Origin: Scatophagus argus | Lineage: Eukaryota; Chordata; Actinopteri; Scatophagidae | DNA: 64,000 nucleotides | Reading direction: 5' to 3' | Assembly (NCBI RefSeq): GCF_020382885.2 | Contig: NC_058515.1 | Location: forward strand, 4,137,223-4,201,222 | Shown here: one piece after another, positions 48,480 through 60,654 of the stretch | How the letters are laid out: the number at the start of each line of letters is the position of its first letter | Numbering within the stretch: position 1 is the stretch's first letter | The notes under the pieces: generated by a model | Database searches by the model: none | Told to the model about the DNA's origin: nothing | What the model saw: only the letters and a program-made list of their open reading frames with translations | Translations under genes and position numbers: made by a program

Positions 48480-49016
48480 TTAACAGGCAATTATTTGCAA
48501 CATATCTGTCCTGTTTATCCTGAGAGTCGTACTCTCAATCACATGCATCTGCAGCAGCAGCTTATCCTATGTTTTTCATACATTTTTACATTTAAAGAAA
48601 TATTGATTGAAATATTTGATAGTGACACTTTCACGAGCTGTATCTATTTTTCATCCTTATAATTTATATATAGTATATTGTGTAATATCCCTTTTAATGA
48701 AACATTGGTGGAGGTACAGCAAAAGATTAAATATGAATTCCTTCTTATTAGCCATCACACATGCAAAAGTGTCTACACTGGGTTGCAGGTCATACACATA
48801 GTCTGGCACTAAGTGCACTTTGTTTTTATCTACCTCACTCTGTATTCTGTAGTTTGTACTTTGCATTTTATATTTTTATATATTTTTTTCTAAGGTGTGC
48901 AATTTTAATTTTTTCTATTTATAAGTGTGTTTTGAAGCTGAGAATCTGCACAAAATTTCGTTATGCTTGCATAATGACAATAAAGACTCTTGAATCTTGA
49001 ATCTTGAATCTTGAGG
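48480..49016 (+). mobile_element. L2-like LINE 3' end with heptamer tail
   Basis: The 3' terminal region ends GACAATAAAGACTC and then three to four TTGAATC repeats (about 48988-49015). No reading frame of note. It is the same general type as 1462-2010. Confidence 0.55.
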
Positions 49017-49079
49017 TGCTCTCTGTTACAACTGGCCTTAATATTTAGAACACACAATGCAGAACACACATACACTGAG

Positions 49080-50440
49080 GCGGGGCAATACGTAAAAGTA
49101 AAGTCTTTATTGTACACAACGTTCTTATCTGACAAGGAGTGTGACTGATTAGAGCTGAGTCCAAATGGTAAGCAGACAGCCAGAAGGAGTCTGAGAGAAG
49201 CAGGCTTGACAGATGTTTCTGTGGAATTGGATGACTAGGTACGACTTCCTAGTTATTCATCCTAGTTATGACCAGGAACTTCCAGAACTTTCAGATGGCT
49301 GGAAGTGGAGCTGAAGCTGGAGCTGGATTTGGTAGTCAGGTAGAAAGCTGGACTTGAGGCACATGGAGAGAGATGAATGGATCATAATTGAGAACTGGCA
49401 CAAAAAATGCACAATGAGATATGCCTGAGACATAGTAACAAGGCATGGAACTGTACAATCTGGGGAGGGGTGGATGAACTCTTTAAATACTACAGGCAGG
49501 TGGTGAAGTTCATGAATGAATCAGACTTGGCTGTGTAGGTGAGTTGGTGGGAAACACGTTCTTGCCAAGATTAATGTTGCACATTAAACTCTTGTATTCA
49601 CACTGTAGCAGTACCATGTCCAATGCTGCATTGCAGCTGTGTACTGCTGTCTGCATATTACCTCAAATAGTGACCAGGGCATTTATTTACCTACATTGCA
49701 GCATGGGCTTCTGTTTGACGCATTTAATTGGTCATATGATAGTAGAGAGCCTTGTTTTTATTTTTATTTTTATTCACTGTTTCAGTGAACAGAAACCTAT
49801 AATTTCTTAACAGGGCTTTCACATAAATGTCCAATTTTATTGCACAAGTTTTAACATAAGTGTGCAATTTACATTAAAGCAGTTTACTATCTGTCTATGT
49901 GATGGCTGATGTCAAAATATGTCATAACTTTCTGTCCTCTGCATGCTTGCTGCACTGCTCTGCTGCAAATTTTATCCTTGAATTTGCATTCAAATCTCTA
50001 TCTGAGTGCCAAGCTACTGAAATTCGCTGTCTTCTGTATTGTGGAATATTCAGTCACTGCACCAGGTGGGATTCCCATGGTTACTTCAAATGTAGTTACC
50101 GCCATCTATTGGTCCTTGTCACATGTCTCAAAGCCATCTTTCCGTCAGGTCCCTGTACCTCTTTGGCTATTGAAATATCTGTTTTCTCACCCCCATTCTT
50201 TGATATTCATTCTGATCTAGTAAGTTATGGCATAACAAATGCAACTCTTTCCTTTCTTTCCACGCACACAGACATCCTCAAAAACCTCAAAAACCCTAAA
50301 AAACATACTGGAATGTGTTCTCACCTTCAAAATTTAAAGTCCATCTCCAATTACCTGTGTGAACCAGTGAACCGTTTCAGTCTGGTTTCTGCTCACAGCT
50401 TAGTATAAAAACAGCCATCCTCAAAGTCACTAATATACCA
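49080..50440. other. Unassigned spacer with repeat-like DNA
   Basis: 49080-49560 resembles dispersed fish repeat DNA without identifiable ends. 49560-50440 has a 169-codon ORF (49899-50408) with no recognisable domain and unremarkable composition, which I do not call a gene. Confidence 0.35.
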
Positions 50441-50445
50441 CTCCT

Positions 50446-51390
50446 CAGCACAGGCTAACTGTAACACTCCAAACATACTTGATTCATCAAAATCTCAAAA
50501 CCTTAAATATTTAGGTTAATCAGAGGCCCGTCTCTGCCAGTTTACTTTGGGATCATGACAACTGAGTTTCACCTTGTTCTCACTTACTGCCATGGGTGAT
50601 TTCACCATGATAAATGTGGTGTCACCAGGCATATATGTATGAAGGAGTCTGAGTAACTTCTGGACACACAGACACTTATTAATTGGAACTGAAAGCGCCT
50701 CAAAGATTTATTATGGCTCTATGATCATTAATGACATAACATTTACATAGAAAACTCTTGCATTATTGGGTTAACATCTATTAATAAACTGGGGGCAGCC
50801 GTGGCCTAGAGGTTGGAGAAGCGGCTTGTGATTGTAGGGTCACCGGTTCAATTCCCCCACTGAATGGGCAGGAAAAATTTGGATGTGGTGGAGTGATTAA
50901 TGCGAAAAAATTGCCCCCCCCCCTCCATTAGCCGGCCGATGTGCCCTTGAGCAAGGCATTTAACCCCCAATATGTTCCCCGGATGCATGTAATTTGCCGG
51001 GTATTGCATGTGTGTTCAATTAAGGATGGGTCAAGTGCAGAAGACGAATTCAGTGTGTGTATGTAAAAATATATATGCTGCCAATAAAGTGATTCTTCTT
51101 CTTCAAAGAGTATGAGACAGTCTTGATCCTAAAAGCACATAAATGACTTCTGTGGCAACAATGAATCTGAGCTTCTAATATATTTACTAGTTTGCAAAAA
51201 TGATTCATTCATAGGTGCTAGAATTAACCTATAGTTTGACATGATTATATACAAGAGACAGAGTAAAACCAAAAGGATCCTACACTCTTTAACAGTAGAG
51301 CTGTTTAATAGGCCACCAAGAAGTTATAAAAGCAAATTTACCTCAAAGAACACTTTAAAAGGGGCATTACGAAAATCTTTAATCTGAAAG
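50446..51390. other. 3' flank of the broken NITR, B type
   Basis: 50446-50790 matches 7930-8220, the 3' UTR and flank of gene B. A SINE interrupts the match, and it resumes before the exon 5 relic at about 51385. Confidence 0.6.
50796..51112 (+). mobile_element. tRNA-derived SINE
   Basis: tRNA-like head GTGGCCTAGAGGTTGGAGAA with B-box GGTTCAATTCC. The body has the GAGCAAGGCA element common in fish SINEs, and a CTTCTTCTTC end. It interrupts B-type NITR 3' flank. Confidence 0.75.
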
Positions 51391-52660
51391 TACAAATATA
51401 ATGAGTTCAGTTCTATCGGTTTACTCTGTAGTACACACACACACACACACACACCTTCTGTCTTCTTTATCTCTTGTGCAGATTGTCTACTTTTTGGTAA
51501 TCCTGGTAATAAAATATACAACCCATATAATTGGTTTTTTCTTCACAAAAATCGCAAAATATATTGATTGTGCATTAAAAATTTTAATGGTTATTTAACA
51601 GTTAATTTATAGTCAACAGTTTTTATTCATCAGTTATTCAATTATTTTATTCATTCAGGGAGCTGATCATCGCCTCTGCTTATGACACACAAAAAGCTCT
51701 TTATTCAAATGTTCAAGACACAAACAGCAACAGTTAACCTGAAGACTGGCAGACATTTCTCTTGTTCATCATGCACAATGTGAAAGTCGGTAAAACAATG
51801 AGGATGGTGGTGAATGCTGAAGCTCCCCTCCAGAAATCCACCAAGTCAATCTGTAAGAAAAGACGCCAGAAACACAGGTTTAGCATGTTTTTTGTTTTAC
51901 TTACAAAAGAAAAATAATTTCCACTTACACAGTCCAGTTTGGTCAACGGAGTAGGTCTCAGCATCAGAAACATTCAGGTTCTTCAGCGCCAATTTGTAGA
52001 CACAGGAGTGTGTTTGTGTGCTCGGTTTCCTCTCACACTGATCATTCCTGCCTCCATGGGTGTAAATGAGTCCTGGATGAGATTCTCCAGAGTTTTTGAA
52101 CCAGTAAACACTGTGTTCCCCCTCACAGGTCCCAGTGTGTACTGTCACAGAGCCTCCTGGCAGGATGGTCTCAGATGCTGACTGATGGACCAAAGCTGGG
52201 ATGTTCGAAGTTGAATCCTTCACACTCCTTTACACTTACAATCCTTCACAGTGTCAAATTCACATTTGTATGTATGGCATCTTACCCAGTGTTACATAAC
52301 TGCATCTGAAGTGTGTGAATCTGTGATCATCAAGTGATTTTTAGTATTTTTCGTATCCAGTGGATTGTTTTTGAATTTGTCATCAAATACTGCATTTTTT
52401 CCATACTTGTAGTAACTTGCAAGGTCAAGTTGTCTCCAGTTTTAACTGAGACAAATCTTCTCTATTGATGAACAAATGAGGGGATTTCAGAGTAGTCGAC
52501 TGAACTGAATGTTCATGATTATGATAAAGAATTCAGTGTAGTCAGTAAGGTCAAAATATTGGCATAATTAGAAGATCATACATTCAGGCAGATAAAAGTG
52601 ACACAAATGCTGCCTACGCATTATCCCCAACAAACACGTAAGACAGACAGCAAACACTCC
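51385..52660 (-). pseudogene. Broken NITR gene, subfamily-2 head with B-type tail
   Basis: The leader relic is at about 52610-52660. V-domain scraps at 52225-52480 are frameshifted and shortened. The I domain at about 51914-52220 is still open but has lost its first-cysteine strand and the whole C-terminal YYC to FGNG strand (about 48 bases). Exon 3 at 51739-51850 (DLVDFWRGASAFTTIL) resembles only gene B but is five bases short at its start. The exon 5 relic at 51420-51510 has lost the segment that encodes the ITIM, and runs into a CA microsatellite (51433-51454). The SINE at 50796-51112 splits its 3' flank. It cannot make a signalling receptor. Confidence 0.8.
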
Positions 52661-53120
52661 AAAATGTATTGCAGAATGAAACAAACATTCTGAAACAGTC
52701 TGAACAGTAACCCATCTTACAGAATTGAAAAACTGTACATAAAAAAAGCACAGATAGGGATGTGTTCAAAACCATGAGATAAAAATAGTCCATGACATAC
52801 TTGATCTCTAAACATTTCTGAATCTGACCTTCTAAATGCACTGGTTTAATAAGAAATAGAAGAACCGTAAGATTTCAGATACCTGGATTCTAAGTAGGAT
52901 AATAAAGTAACATAATAGAGGGAAACCACAAAAATACAGGGGTCAGTCTAAATGTGAAAATTATTCCACTTTATGTCTCAGAAAAATCAAATCCTTTAAC
53001 TAAAAACCAAAAAGGAACAATGATAATTATGTCAAGGTCTACATCTAAATCTACCTCGTTCTTTACTCAGTAATAATAATAGTAATAATGACAGTAATAA
53101 TAATGATAGCAATTCCAGTT
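52661..53120. other. Spacer before gene J
   Basis: 52810-52885 matches 58500-58575, and similarity resumes before the last exons of J and K. The middle differs because K's copy carries an insertion. No gene seen. Confidence 0.4.
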
Positions 53121-54673
53121 CTACTGCTTCACACTTGAGTACACACACTCACTCTTGGTGTTGTCCCTCTGCCTTCTGGATCTGTTGGGCAGGTTAACAT
53201 TTAAAGCAGCATAATGGAGGTCGTCAGCGTCTCGATAACCCTGTGAACAAAATAAGTAAAAAATGACAATAACCTGACAAAAATTGGTCCCATAAAACTA
53301 TTAAATGTTGAGCAATGAAAATATATTTCACTGGAAATTTAGCAAAATCTTACCTCAGCATTTGACATGGAAGGAGCGGAACATCTTGCTTCTAGTTGTG
53401 AAACACAGAAAAAAGCTGTTTGTTTAAATGAGATGCTCAGTGAACACGAACATACAGACAATGTTAGTTACTGTACCTGGAGATTGGAAACTTTTGTTCA
53501 TCCTGCACACCAAGAAAGCCAGTAAAACCAAGAAGACGGTGGTGAATGCCAAAGCTCCACTCAAAAAATACATCAAGACAAGAGAGTCTTCAACAGCTGC
53601 TAAAAGACAAACATCAGAAACACGACATTCAGCTTCTATCAATTTGTTCACTTTAAGTTTGATTAGTGACCAACTATGTATTTATCAGAATCATCGACTT
53701 AGGTTTAAAAATCTGATAAGGAACTAGTTATGTATTTTACAGATGCATTAACCTTGGCTCAAAAAGTTACTCACGCCCAAAGTCCAGCTTGGTTCCATTT
53801 CCAAACAGTATGTGTCCACATATGGCAACAGCACAGTAGTAGATTCCAGCATGAGAAAGATTCAGGCTCTTCAGCGCCAATTTGTAGACACAGGAGGGTG
53901 TTTGTGTGTTGGGGTTCCTCTCACACTGATCCTTCCTGCCTCCATGGGTGTAAATGAGTCCTGGAGGAGATTCTCCAGAGTTTTTGAACCAGTAAACACT
54001 GTGTTCTCCATCACAGGTCCCAGTGTGTACTGTACAGTTCAGAGTCACAGAGCCTCCTGGCTGGATGGTCTCAGATGCTGACTGATGGACCAAAACTGGG
54101 GTATTCAAATTTGAATCCTTCACACTGACAGTAATGCTCTCTGAAATATTTATTGTGTACAAAAAACAACTAATGCAGTTGTACGTAGCTGAGTCTGAAA
54201 TATGTAAATCTGTCATTGTCAAGTCGTTTCTGCCGTTTTTAGTATCCAGCGTGAATCGTGGATTGTTCTTGAATTCATCGTGAAAAGTGCCATTTTTATC
54301 TAAAATGCTAAAGCTAGAGATCAACCTTGGTTTCTGTCCCAGAATTTGTTTAAACCAGTAATACTTTGCAGGAACGCCACTTTTATAAGAACATTGTAAA
54401 GTAAAGTTGTCTCCAGTCTTAACCAATACTAAATCTTTGTCTTGATGAACAGATGAGGAAAGAGCAGTTGTTGCTGAAGTGAAATGAGACACAAAGCAAA
54501 TGCACACTTACTTTTAGGCTGTGATTGATTCAGCATAATCATTACATAAGAAACATTAGTATGAGCAGTGGTCTTAAATTACAACAAATATAATGAAGTC
54601 ATAAAAACTACTCACTCATTTTCCACAAGAACAAACATTTCAGATAGAAGTCGACAGACAGAAGAGCTGTCAT
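53121..54673 (-). CDS. nitr: NITR gene J, subfamily 2
   Basis: Predicted 345 residues; exons 54616-54673, 53775-54473, 53477-53599, 53354-53391, 53121-53240. The leader (MTALLSVDFYLKCLFLWKM) is one codon longer than usual and unlike the others in sequence. The V domain has GDNFTLQCSYKSG, KYYWFKQ and ATYNCISCF, with the tyrosine before the second canonical cysteine replaced by asparagine. The I domain has CAVAICGHILFGNGTKLDF, where the usual SCG cysteine is replaced by IC. The linker exon is 38 bases, two codons shorter than in A. Exon 3 begins at a tandem acceptor (TTTTAGCAG), so one alanine may be optional. The tail is GYRDADDLHYAALNVN (ITIM Y316) with CVYSSV (Y340). Close paralogue of K. 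Confidence 0.88.
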
Positions 54674-54746
54674 CTTGCTCAACTTCTACTGTTGAATGAA
54701 AAAAATCTCAACACTTTCTCCACTCTTAGAGACAAGACTGCATTTG

Positions 54747-54751
54747 ATTGG
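54747..54751 (-). promoter_or_regulatory. CCAAT box, gene J
   Basis: Subfamily-2 form, TTTGATTGGCCAGCC on the plus strand, about 75 bases before the ATG. Confidence 0.5.
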
Positions 54752-54759
54752 CCAGCCTA

Positions 54760-55199
54760 AAATGACTCTGTATGACCTGTAAAGGAAACATGATCACATG
54801 CTCACTGCCACCTATACTTTCACGCTTGGTTTTTGAGAACATCCACATATTTGGGGATATACAAAGAACATCATTCTGGAACTAAATTTAAAGTCACTGA
54901 AAAACACATGATTCAATACAAACAATGCACAATGGGAGTCCTTGTTCAGTGTGGCTGTCATTATGTCATACATGATCTTTCACAGATCATTTATTGTTTA
55001 TAATGAGATAAAACTTACTTCAAGCTGTGACCAACATTGTATTTTGTGTTGCACCATAATATGAAGAATGAAGTACTTTGTTTTACATCTTTGCATTGCC
55101 CTCAATAAACAGGACATTGATTCTGATATACCACAATAAAAGTCCAAGGAGCTTTAGTGTCACACAAAAGCAACATTATCTGCATGAACAGGTACATGG
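54760..55199. other. 5' flank of gene J
   Basis: Similar to 60740-61190 upstream of gene K and, in part, to 5750-5880. The similarity stops where the LINE begins. Confidence 0.5.
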
Positions 55200-56012
55200 A
55201 CCTTTTATCAGTGCAAGTGCAACGGCATATTAGCGGTCATATTTATCTTATATTGTCTTCTCTAGAATGGATGCCTGTAAAATTCAGAATAGAGTTTAAA
55301 TTTCTCCTCGCATACAAAGCCCTCAATGGTCAGGCACCATCTTATCTCAAAGAACTCATTGTACCGTATTATCCAGGTAGAACTCTGTGCACCCAGGGTG
55401 CAGGGTTACTTGTGGTTCCGAGAGTCAGCAAAAGTAGAATGGGAACCAGAGCCTTTAGTTGTCAAGTTCCCTTCCTATGGAATCATCTTCGGTCTTCCGT
55501 TAGGGAGGCAGACACCCTCTCAACATTCAAGAGTAGACTTAAAACTTTTTTGATAAAGCTCATAGTTGGGGCTGGCCCATGCTGGCTCCTGGTTATGTTG
55601 CTATTGGCTTAGACTGCCAGGGATCTCCCATGATGTCCCGAGTTTCTCTCTCCTCTCACTCTCCCTCTGCACATATTCATATCCCATCAATGCACGTAAC
55701 TAACTTGACGTCTTCCCCAGATTCTTTGTGCTTTCTCATCTCACAGGTTCACATAGATCATGTCTGGACCTCCTGTGGTCCTGCTAGACATAGACAACTG
55801 TTATTACCACTTGTTATAGTTCTACATTGTTATTATACAGTATCTACTACTATAACTACTGCTACTACAACTCTTTCGTCATTATCATTGTTTTATTGTT
55901 ACTCTGTTATTATCGCTGTTGCTACAAATTTCTATCTGTGATCTAATTGACAATTGAGAGAGTAACAACTTCTGTTGTGATTTGGCACTATATAAATAAA
56001 ATGAATTTGAAT
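55200..56012 (+). mobile_element. LINE 3' end (clade uncertain)
   Basis: The ORF at 55157-55612 contains a reverse-transcriptase C-terminal signature (LEWMPVKFRIEFKFLLAYKA, then TFKSRLKTFL). The 3' UTR ends TGATTTGGCACTATATAAAT at about 55979-55998, a terminus I associate with a very common fish LINE. It is 5'-truncated. I would compare it with Rex1/Babar-like elements but cannot settle the clade. Confidence 0.65.
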
Positions 56013-56820
56013 CACGGAGGGACAAGCCCTTGCACGGCATATATATTGACAGATAGAAGAAGTGGTTGATGTCAAGAAACCTTCCAATGGCCGAAGAAGG
56101 CTGGATTCTGTGCTGGAAGGATAGCACAGAAATGCTAATCATGGCAGCACATGAACAGACCCTCAGTCCAAGATCAATAAAGGCTGGAGTCTACCACACC
56201 AGACAGGACCCCAGGTGCAGGCTGTGCAAAGATGCCCCTGAAACAATTCAGCACATAACAACATGGTGTAAGATGCAGGCAGGGACAGCACACATGGAAT
56301 GTCATAAAATGTCAAAAAAAACGTCAGGAACATCTGCACTGAGTATGGGCTGGAAGTCCCAAGGTCAGAATGGAAGACATCTCCCAAGGTGACTGAGAAT
56401 GACCAAGCTAAAATCCAGTGGGACTTCCAGATCCAGTCTGACAAAATGGTGATGGTGAACCAGTTGGACAATGTGGTGGTTGACAAACAACAGAAGAAGG
56501 CAGTGGTGATAGATGTAGTGGTCTCAAGCAACAGCAACATCATCAAGAAGGAACATGAGAGCTCAAAAAATACCAGAGTAAAGGCAACAGTGGTGCCAGT
56601 ATGAGTAAAGGCAACAGTGGTGCCAGTGGTAATCAGAGCACTGGGAGGCTGTGACCCCCAAACTGGAAGAGTGACTTCAGCAGATTCCAGGTACAACATC
56701 GGCGGTCTATGTTCAGAGGAGTGCAGTCCTAGGGACTGCTAAGATACTGCGCGGAACCTTCAATCTCACAGGTGTCTGGTAGAGAACCCAAGCTTGATAT
56801 GGTTTAAGATCAAAAGACAG
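56013..56820 (+). mobile_element. LINE 3' part with restriction-like endonuclease (R2/R4 type)
   Basis: Plus-strand readings show a CCHC-like knuckle (CRLCKDAPETIQHITTWC), then the endonuclease core around VVVDKQQKKAVVIDVVV. The PD residue pair expected in this core reads LD, and there are frame breaks. It is the C-terminal end of an R2/R4/NeSL-type LINE, abutting the LINE before it. Degraded. Confidence 0.65.
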
Positions 56821-57058
56821 AAGATGATGAAAGATGAAAGATCAGCTTTTATTTTCTGGTATTTACATCCAGATCACATGAACAGCATAGGAAATAGAAC
56901 CTTTATGTTCCAGATCACCCAGATTTTCAGTGAAAAGTATTGGAACATGTGACGGGCGGGTGTTTTTGTCATGTGTCCTGTGGTATTAATTGCTTAAACA
57001 ATAAATAATTCTAAGTGACTACACTTGGATTTGCCTTGCATTTACCTGTGAAGGTATG

Positions 57059-57640
57059 CGTTGTAGGAGAATGAGAACCAAGGCTGTTCTGAGAATCGAA
57101 TAGATAGGAAACACCTGGAATTATGAGAGCACAATGACCACTTGTCAAAATGACTTGGATTGGTGTCGCATTGGTGTCACTCTATGGACAGATAAGACCC
57201 AAATTAACTTGAATCAGAGTGATGGAAAGGCCAAAGTCTGGAGGAAGAAAGGGACTGTTCCTGATTCAAAACATATAAGCTCATCTATGACGCACAGTGA
57301 AGGTAGTGTCATGACTTGGGCTTGCATGGCTGCTTCTGGAACAAACTTACTAGTCTTTATTGATGATCTAAATTGTGATGGTAGCAGCAGAATGAATTCA
57401 GAGGTGAACAAAACATTTTAGTTAGCAATTTGCAGGAAAATGCATAAAAAGTAATTGGGAGGAGCTTTATCTACCAGCAAGACAATGATTCAAAACACAC
57501 TACCAACTCAACAAGGGCTTCATCAGAGGGAAAAAGTGGAAGGTTTTGGAATGCCCAGGTCAATCTCACTGGAGATTTTAAATCATCACTTATTGCAAAT
57601 GCATCTTATACATTATTGGCATTTTGTTGTAGTCTAATTA
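57059..57640 (+). mobile_element. Tc1-like transposase fragment
   Basis: 57134-57421 translates with LWTDKTQINLNQSDGKAKVW and SVMTWACMAASGTNLLVFID, the central DDE region of Tc1-type transposases. A shifted continuation to about 57640 (DNDSKHT-like, then the QSPDLN-like region) is visible. No inverted repeats found; immobile. Confidence 0.75.
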
Positions 57641-58130
57641 TACAGCCCTGTTTGCATGTGATCCATTAATACCCAACTTTAGAAATACAATATATGAGCA
57701 GCAGCTGAAATATCAAATCCTTGCACCTGTATAAGAACTTCTTTTTGTGTGGTATGAAACCATCTATGTGATCTATGCCATGTAATATGGCTTGAAATGT
57801 GTTTACTGAGAAGGTTTTATGGTGTATTTTCAGTTGTGAGCCCATGTTACAAGCCTACACTACAAGTTATTACTCCAATATATTCCAATAATATAATGAT
57901 CGAGGTAAGACTGAAGTTCTAAAGTTGTATGGAAATGCTTCAGATACATGTAAAGTTTCAGAGTTATCATTTCTATATAGTTCTCTATGAATTAGAAAAT
58001 GATCAATGCAGATACAGGCTAACTGTAACACTCAAATATACTTTATTCATGATTCACAGTACAACCTCACATTTTTAGGCCAAACAGAGGCTACTCCTGA
58101 AACATAATCATTTAAACAGCACAATCCCCT
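57641..58130. other. Stranded B-type NITR 3' flank
   Basis: Matches 7580-7990 in patches (CATTAGTACCCAAC-like start, GCTTGAAATGTGTTTACTG, ATGCTTCAGATACATGTAAA). No B-type exon follows it here, so it is likely all that remains of another copy. Confidence 0.5.
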
Positions 58131-58583
58131 GAAGAACTGATGAATATTGACTGAACACAAGAAAACCAACACCAACTTCTGGTACTGTAATCTAAAGGAG
58201 AATTGCAGTGGGCAGAACTACAACTTCATAGTCATTTTAGATGTTTGGTCAAAGTTGTTTGCAAATATGAAGAGAGATCCTTTCTAGATCTTCCAATCAA
58301 TAACAAAGTCATCAATGCAGGCAGGGGCTGCACTTTGGAATGAAAATAAGCCTTCAGTAACAGTATGAACTGTAGAAAGTCCTACATATTTCATCTACCA
58401 ACATCTCTAATGATAAAAAGTTGCAGATTGAAAGTACAGATAAGGATGTGTTTAAAACTACTGAGGGCAAAAAAAAGCTCTATGATGTCCTTTCTGAACT
58501 ACGTTTCTGAATCTGACCTTCTAAATGCACTGGTTTAATAAGAAACAGAAGAACCATAAGATTTCAGATACCTGGAGTCTTCT

Positions 58584-59035
58584 TAACCCCTTATCGGGCA
58601 AGTGACCATATTTGAGCACACAACTGGAGTGCGCACGCGTCCCAAGAGGTTAGAGAACCATGTGATTCTCACCCAATCAGCAGGGCTCCCTGAAATACTG
58701 AAGCCGGAAAGGGAACATTTTGTGTTCATATGTGGTCTGTGGGGTCTGCAAGGTCCAACTCTGCATGATCGCAGAGCGCAACTGCTTTATTGCATATGAT
58801 GAAGCAAAGGCCTAATGTTATTGTTATTGCTGTTTACCAGGAAGGAAAGGCCTAATGTTATTGTTAATGTTATTGTTGTTTATGTTTTGATATGTATTTA
58901 TTTTTTTTTACCTCTAACAGGCAAGGAACCATATATGGTCACTTCATTCAAATTTATTTTCTACATGAAAATATGTTTTTTTTCAAAATGTTACAAAGTA
59001 TGTTACAAGTAAAATGGTCATGTTATTTGCTCCAG
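58584..59035. mobile_element. Insertion in the K flank, candidate piggyBac-like MITE
   Basis: This replaces the sequence found at 52890-53050 next to gene J. It starts TTAACCCCTTATCGGGCAAG, like piggyBac-type ends with a TTAA target, and repeats the GGCAAG-GACCATAT theme at about 58920. The matching opposite end is not clear. Confidence 0.3.
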
Positions 59036-59129
59036 CATAAATCCAACTAAATCTACACCGTACTTCGTACTTTACTCCATAAAAATACCATTAATAATGA
59101 CAGTAATAATAATGATAACAATTCCAGTT

Positions 59130-60654
59130 CTACTGCTTCACACTTGAGTACACACACTCATTCCTCGTGTTGTCCCTCTGCCTTCTGGATCTGTTGGGCA
59201 GGTTAACATTTAAAGCAGCATAATGGAGGTCGTCAGCGTCTCGATAACCCTGTGAACAAAATAAGTAAAAAATGACAATAACCTGACAAAAATTGGTCCC
59301 ATAAAACTATTAAATGTTGAGCAACGAAAATATATTTCACTGGAAATTTAGCAAAATCTTACCTCAGCATTTGACATGGAAGGAGCGGAACATCTTGCTT
59401 CTAATTGTGAAACACAGAAAAAAGCTGTTTGTTTAAATGAGATGCTCAGTGAACACAAACATACAGACAATGTTAGTTACTGTACCTGGAGATTGGAAAT
59501 ATGTTCTTTTGTTCATCCTGTACACCAAGAAAGCCAGTAAAACCAAGAAGATGGTGGTGAATGCCAAAGCTCCACTCAAGAAATACATCAAGACAAGAGA
59601 GTCTTCAACAGCTGCTAAAAGACAAACATCAGAAACACGACATTCAGCTTCTTATCAGAATCATCAACTTAGGATTGAAAATCTGATAAGGAACTAATTA
59701 TGTATTTTACAGATGCATTAACCTTGGCTCAAAAAGTTACTCACGCCCAAAGTCCAGCTTGGTTCCATTTCCAAAAACTATATGTCCACATGTGGCAACA
59801 GCACAGTAGTAGGTTCCAGCATCAGAAACATTCAGGCTCTTCAGCGCCAATTTGTAGACACAAGAGTGTGTTTGTGTGTTGGGATTCCTCTCACACTGAT
59901 CATTCCTGTCTCCATGGGTGTAAATGAGTTCTGAAGGAGATTCTCCAGAGTTTTTGAACCAGTAAACACTTTGTTCTCCCTCACAGACCTTAGTGTGTAC
60001 TGTACAGCTTAGTGTCACAGAGCCTCCTGACTGGATGGTCTCAGATGCTGACTGATGGACCAAAGCTGGGATGTTCAAACCTGAACCCTCCACACTGACA
60101 GTAATGCCCTCTGCTAATTCAAAGTTGTATGCAAAGCAGCTTGCGCAGTAATAAGTAGCCGAGTCTGAAATGCGTAAATCTGAGATTGTCAAATGATTTT
60201 TACCAGGTTTTGTATCCAGTGTGAAACGTGGATTGTTCTTAAATTCATCATTAAAAGTGCCATTTTTATCTAAAACAAAGAAGCTAGAAATCTGCCTTGG
60301 TTTTTGGCCAAGGATTTGTTTATACCAGTAATACCTTGCAGGAACGTCACTTTTATAAGAACATTGTAAAGTCAAGTTGTCTCCAGTTTTACCCAATACA
60401 AAACTATTTCCCTGGCGAACAGATGAGGACAGTGTCAGAGCAGTTGTCTGAGCTGCAGTAAAATGAGACACAAAGCAAATGCACAGTCACTTTTAGGTTA
60501 TGTGATTGATTCTGCTGATATCATTACCTTAGAAACATTGGCATGAGCACTGGTCATAAAGGATAAATACTCGAGTTATAAAAAAATACTACTTACCCAT
60601 TTTTCGCAATAACAAACATGTCAGATAGAAGACAAACTTTTGAGGTGTCATCAT
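59130..60654 (-). CDS. nitr: NITR gene K, subfamily 2
   Basis: Predicted 349-350 residues; exons 60597-60654, 59745-60452, 59486-59614, 59363-59400, 59130-59249. Two adjacent in-frame ATGs open the leader (60652-60654 and 60649-60651); the first is used here by the first-AUG rule, the second aligns with gene H. The V domain has GDNLTLQCSYKSD, RYYWYKQ and ATYYCASCFAYNF. In the I domain the first-cysteine strand is LSCTVHTKVCEGEQ, where the others have LNCTVH, so one glycosylation site is lost. It ends FGNGTKLDF. Exon 3 has the same tandem acceptor as J and two more codons at its end (KRTYFQ). The tail has the ITIM LHYAAL (Y320, counted from the second Met) and CVYSSV (Y344). Confidence 0.88.

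Noticed and set aside
49899-50408. 169-codon plus-strand ORF
   Set aside because: Long for chance but low in any recognisable motif, with no promoter, splice partner or paralogue. A protein search would decide.
55157-55612. 151-codon plus-strand ORF as a host gene
   Set aside because: Its sequence is the reverse-transcriptase C-terminal end of a LINE, followed by that LINE's usual 3' terminus.
56163-56699. 178-codon minus-strand ORF
   Set aside because: Antisense of the R2/R4-type endonuclease fragment.
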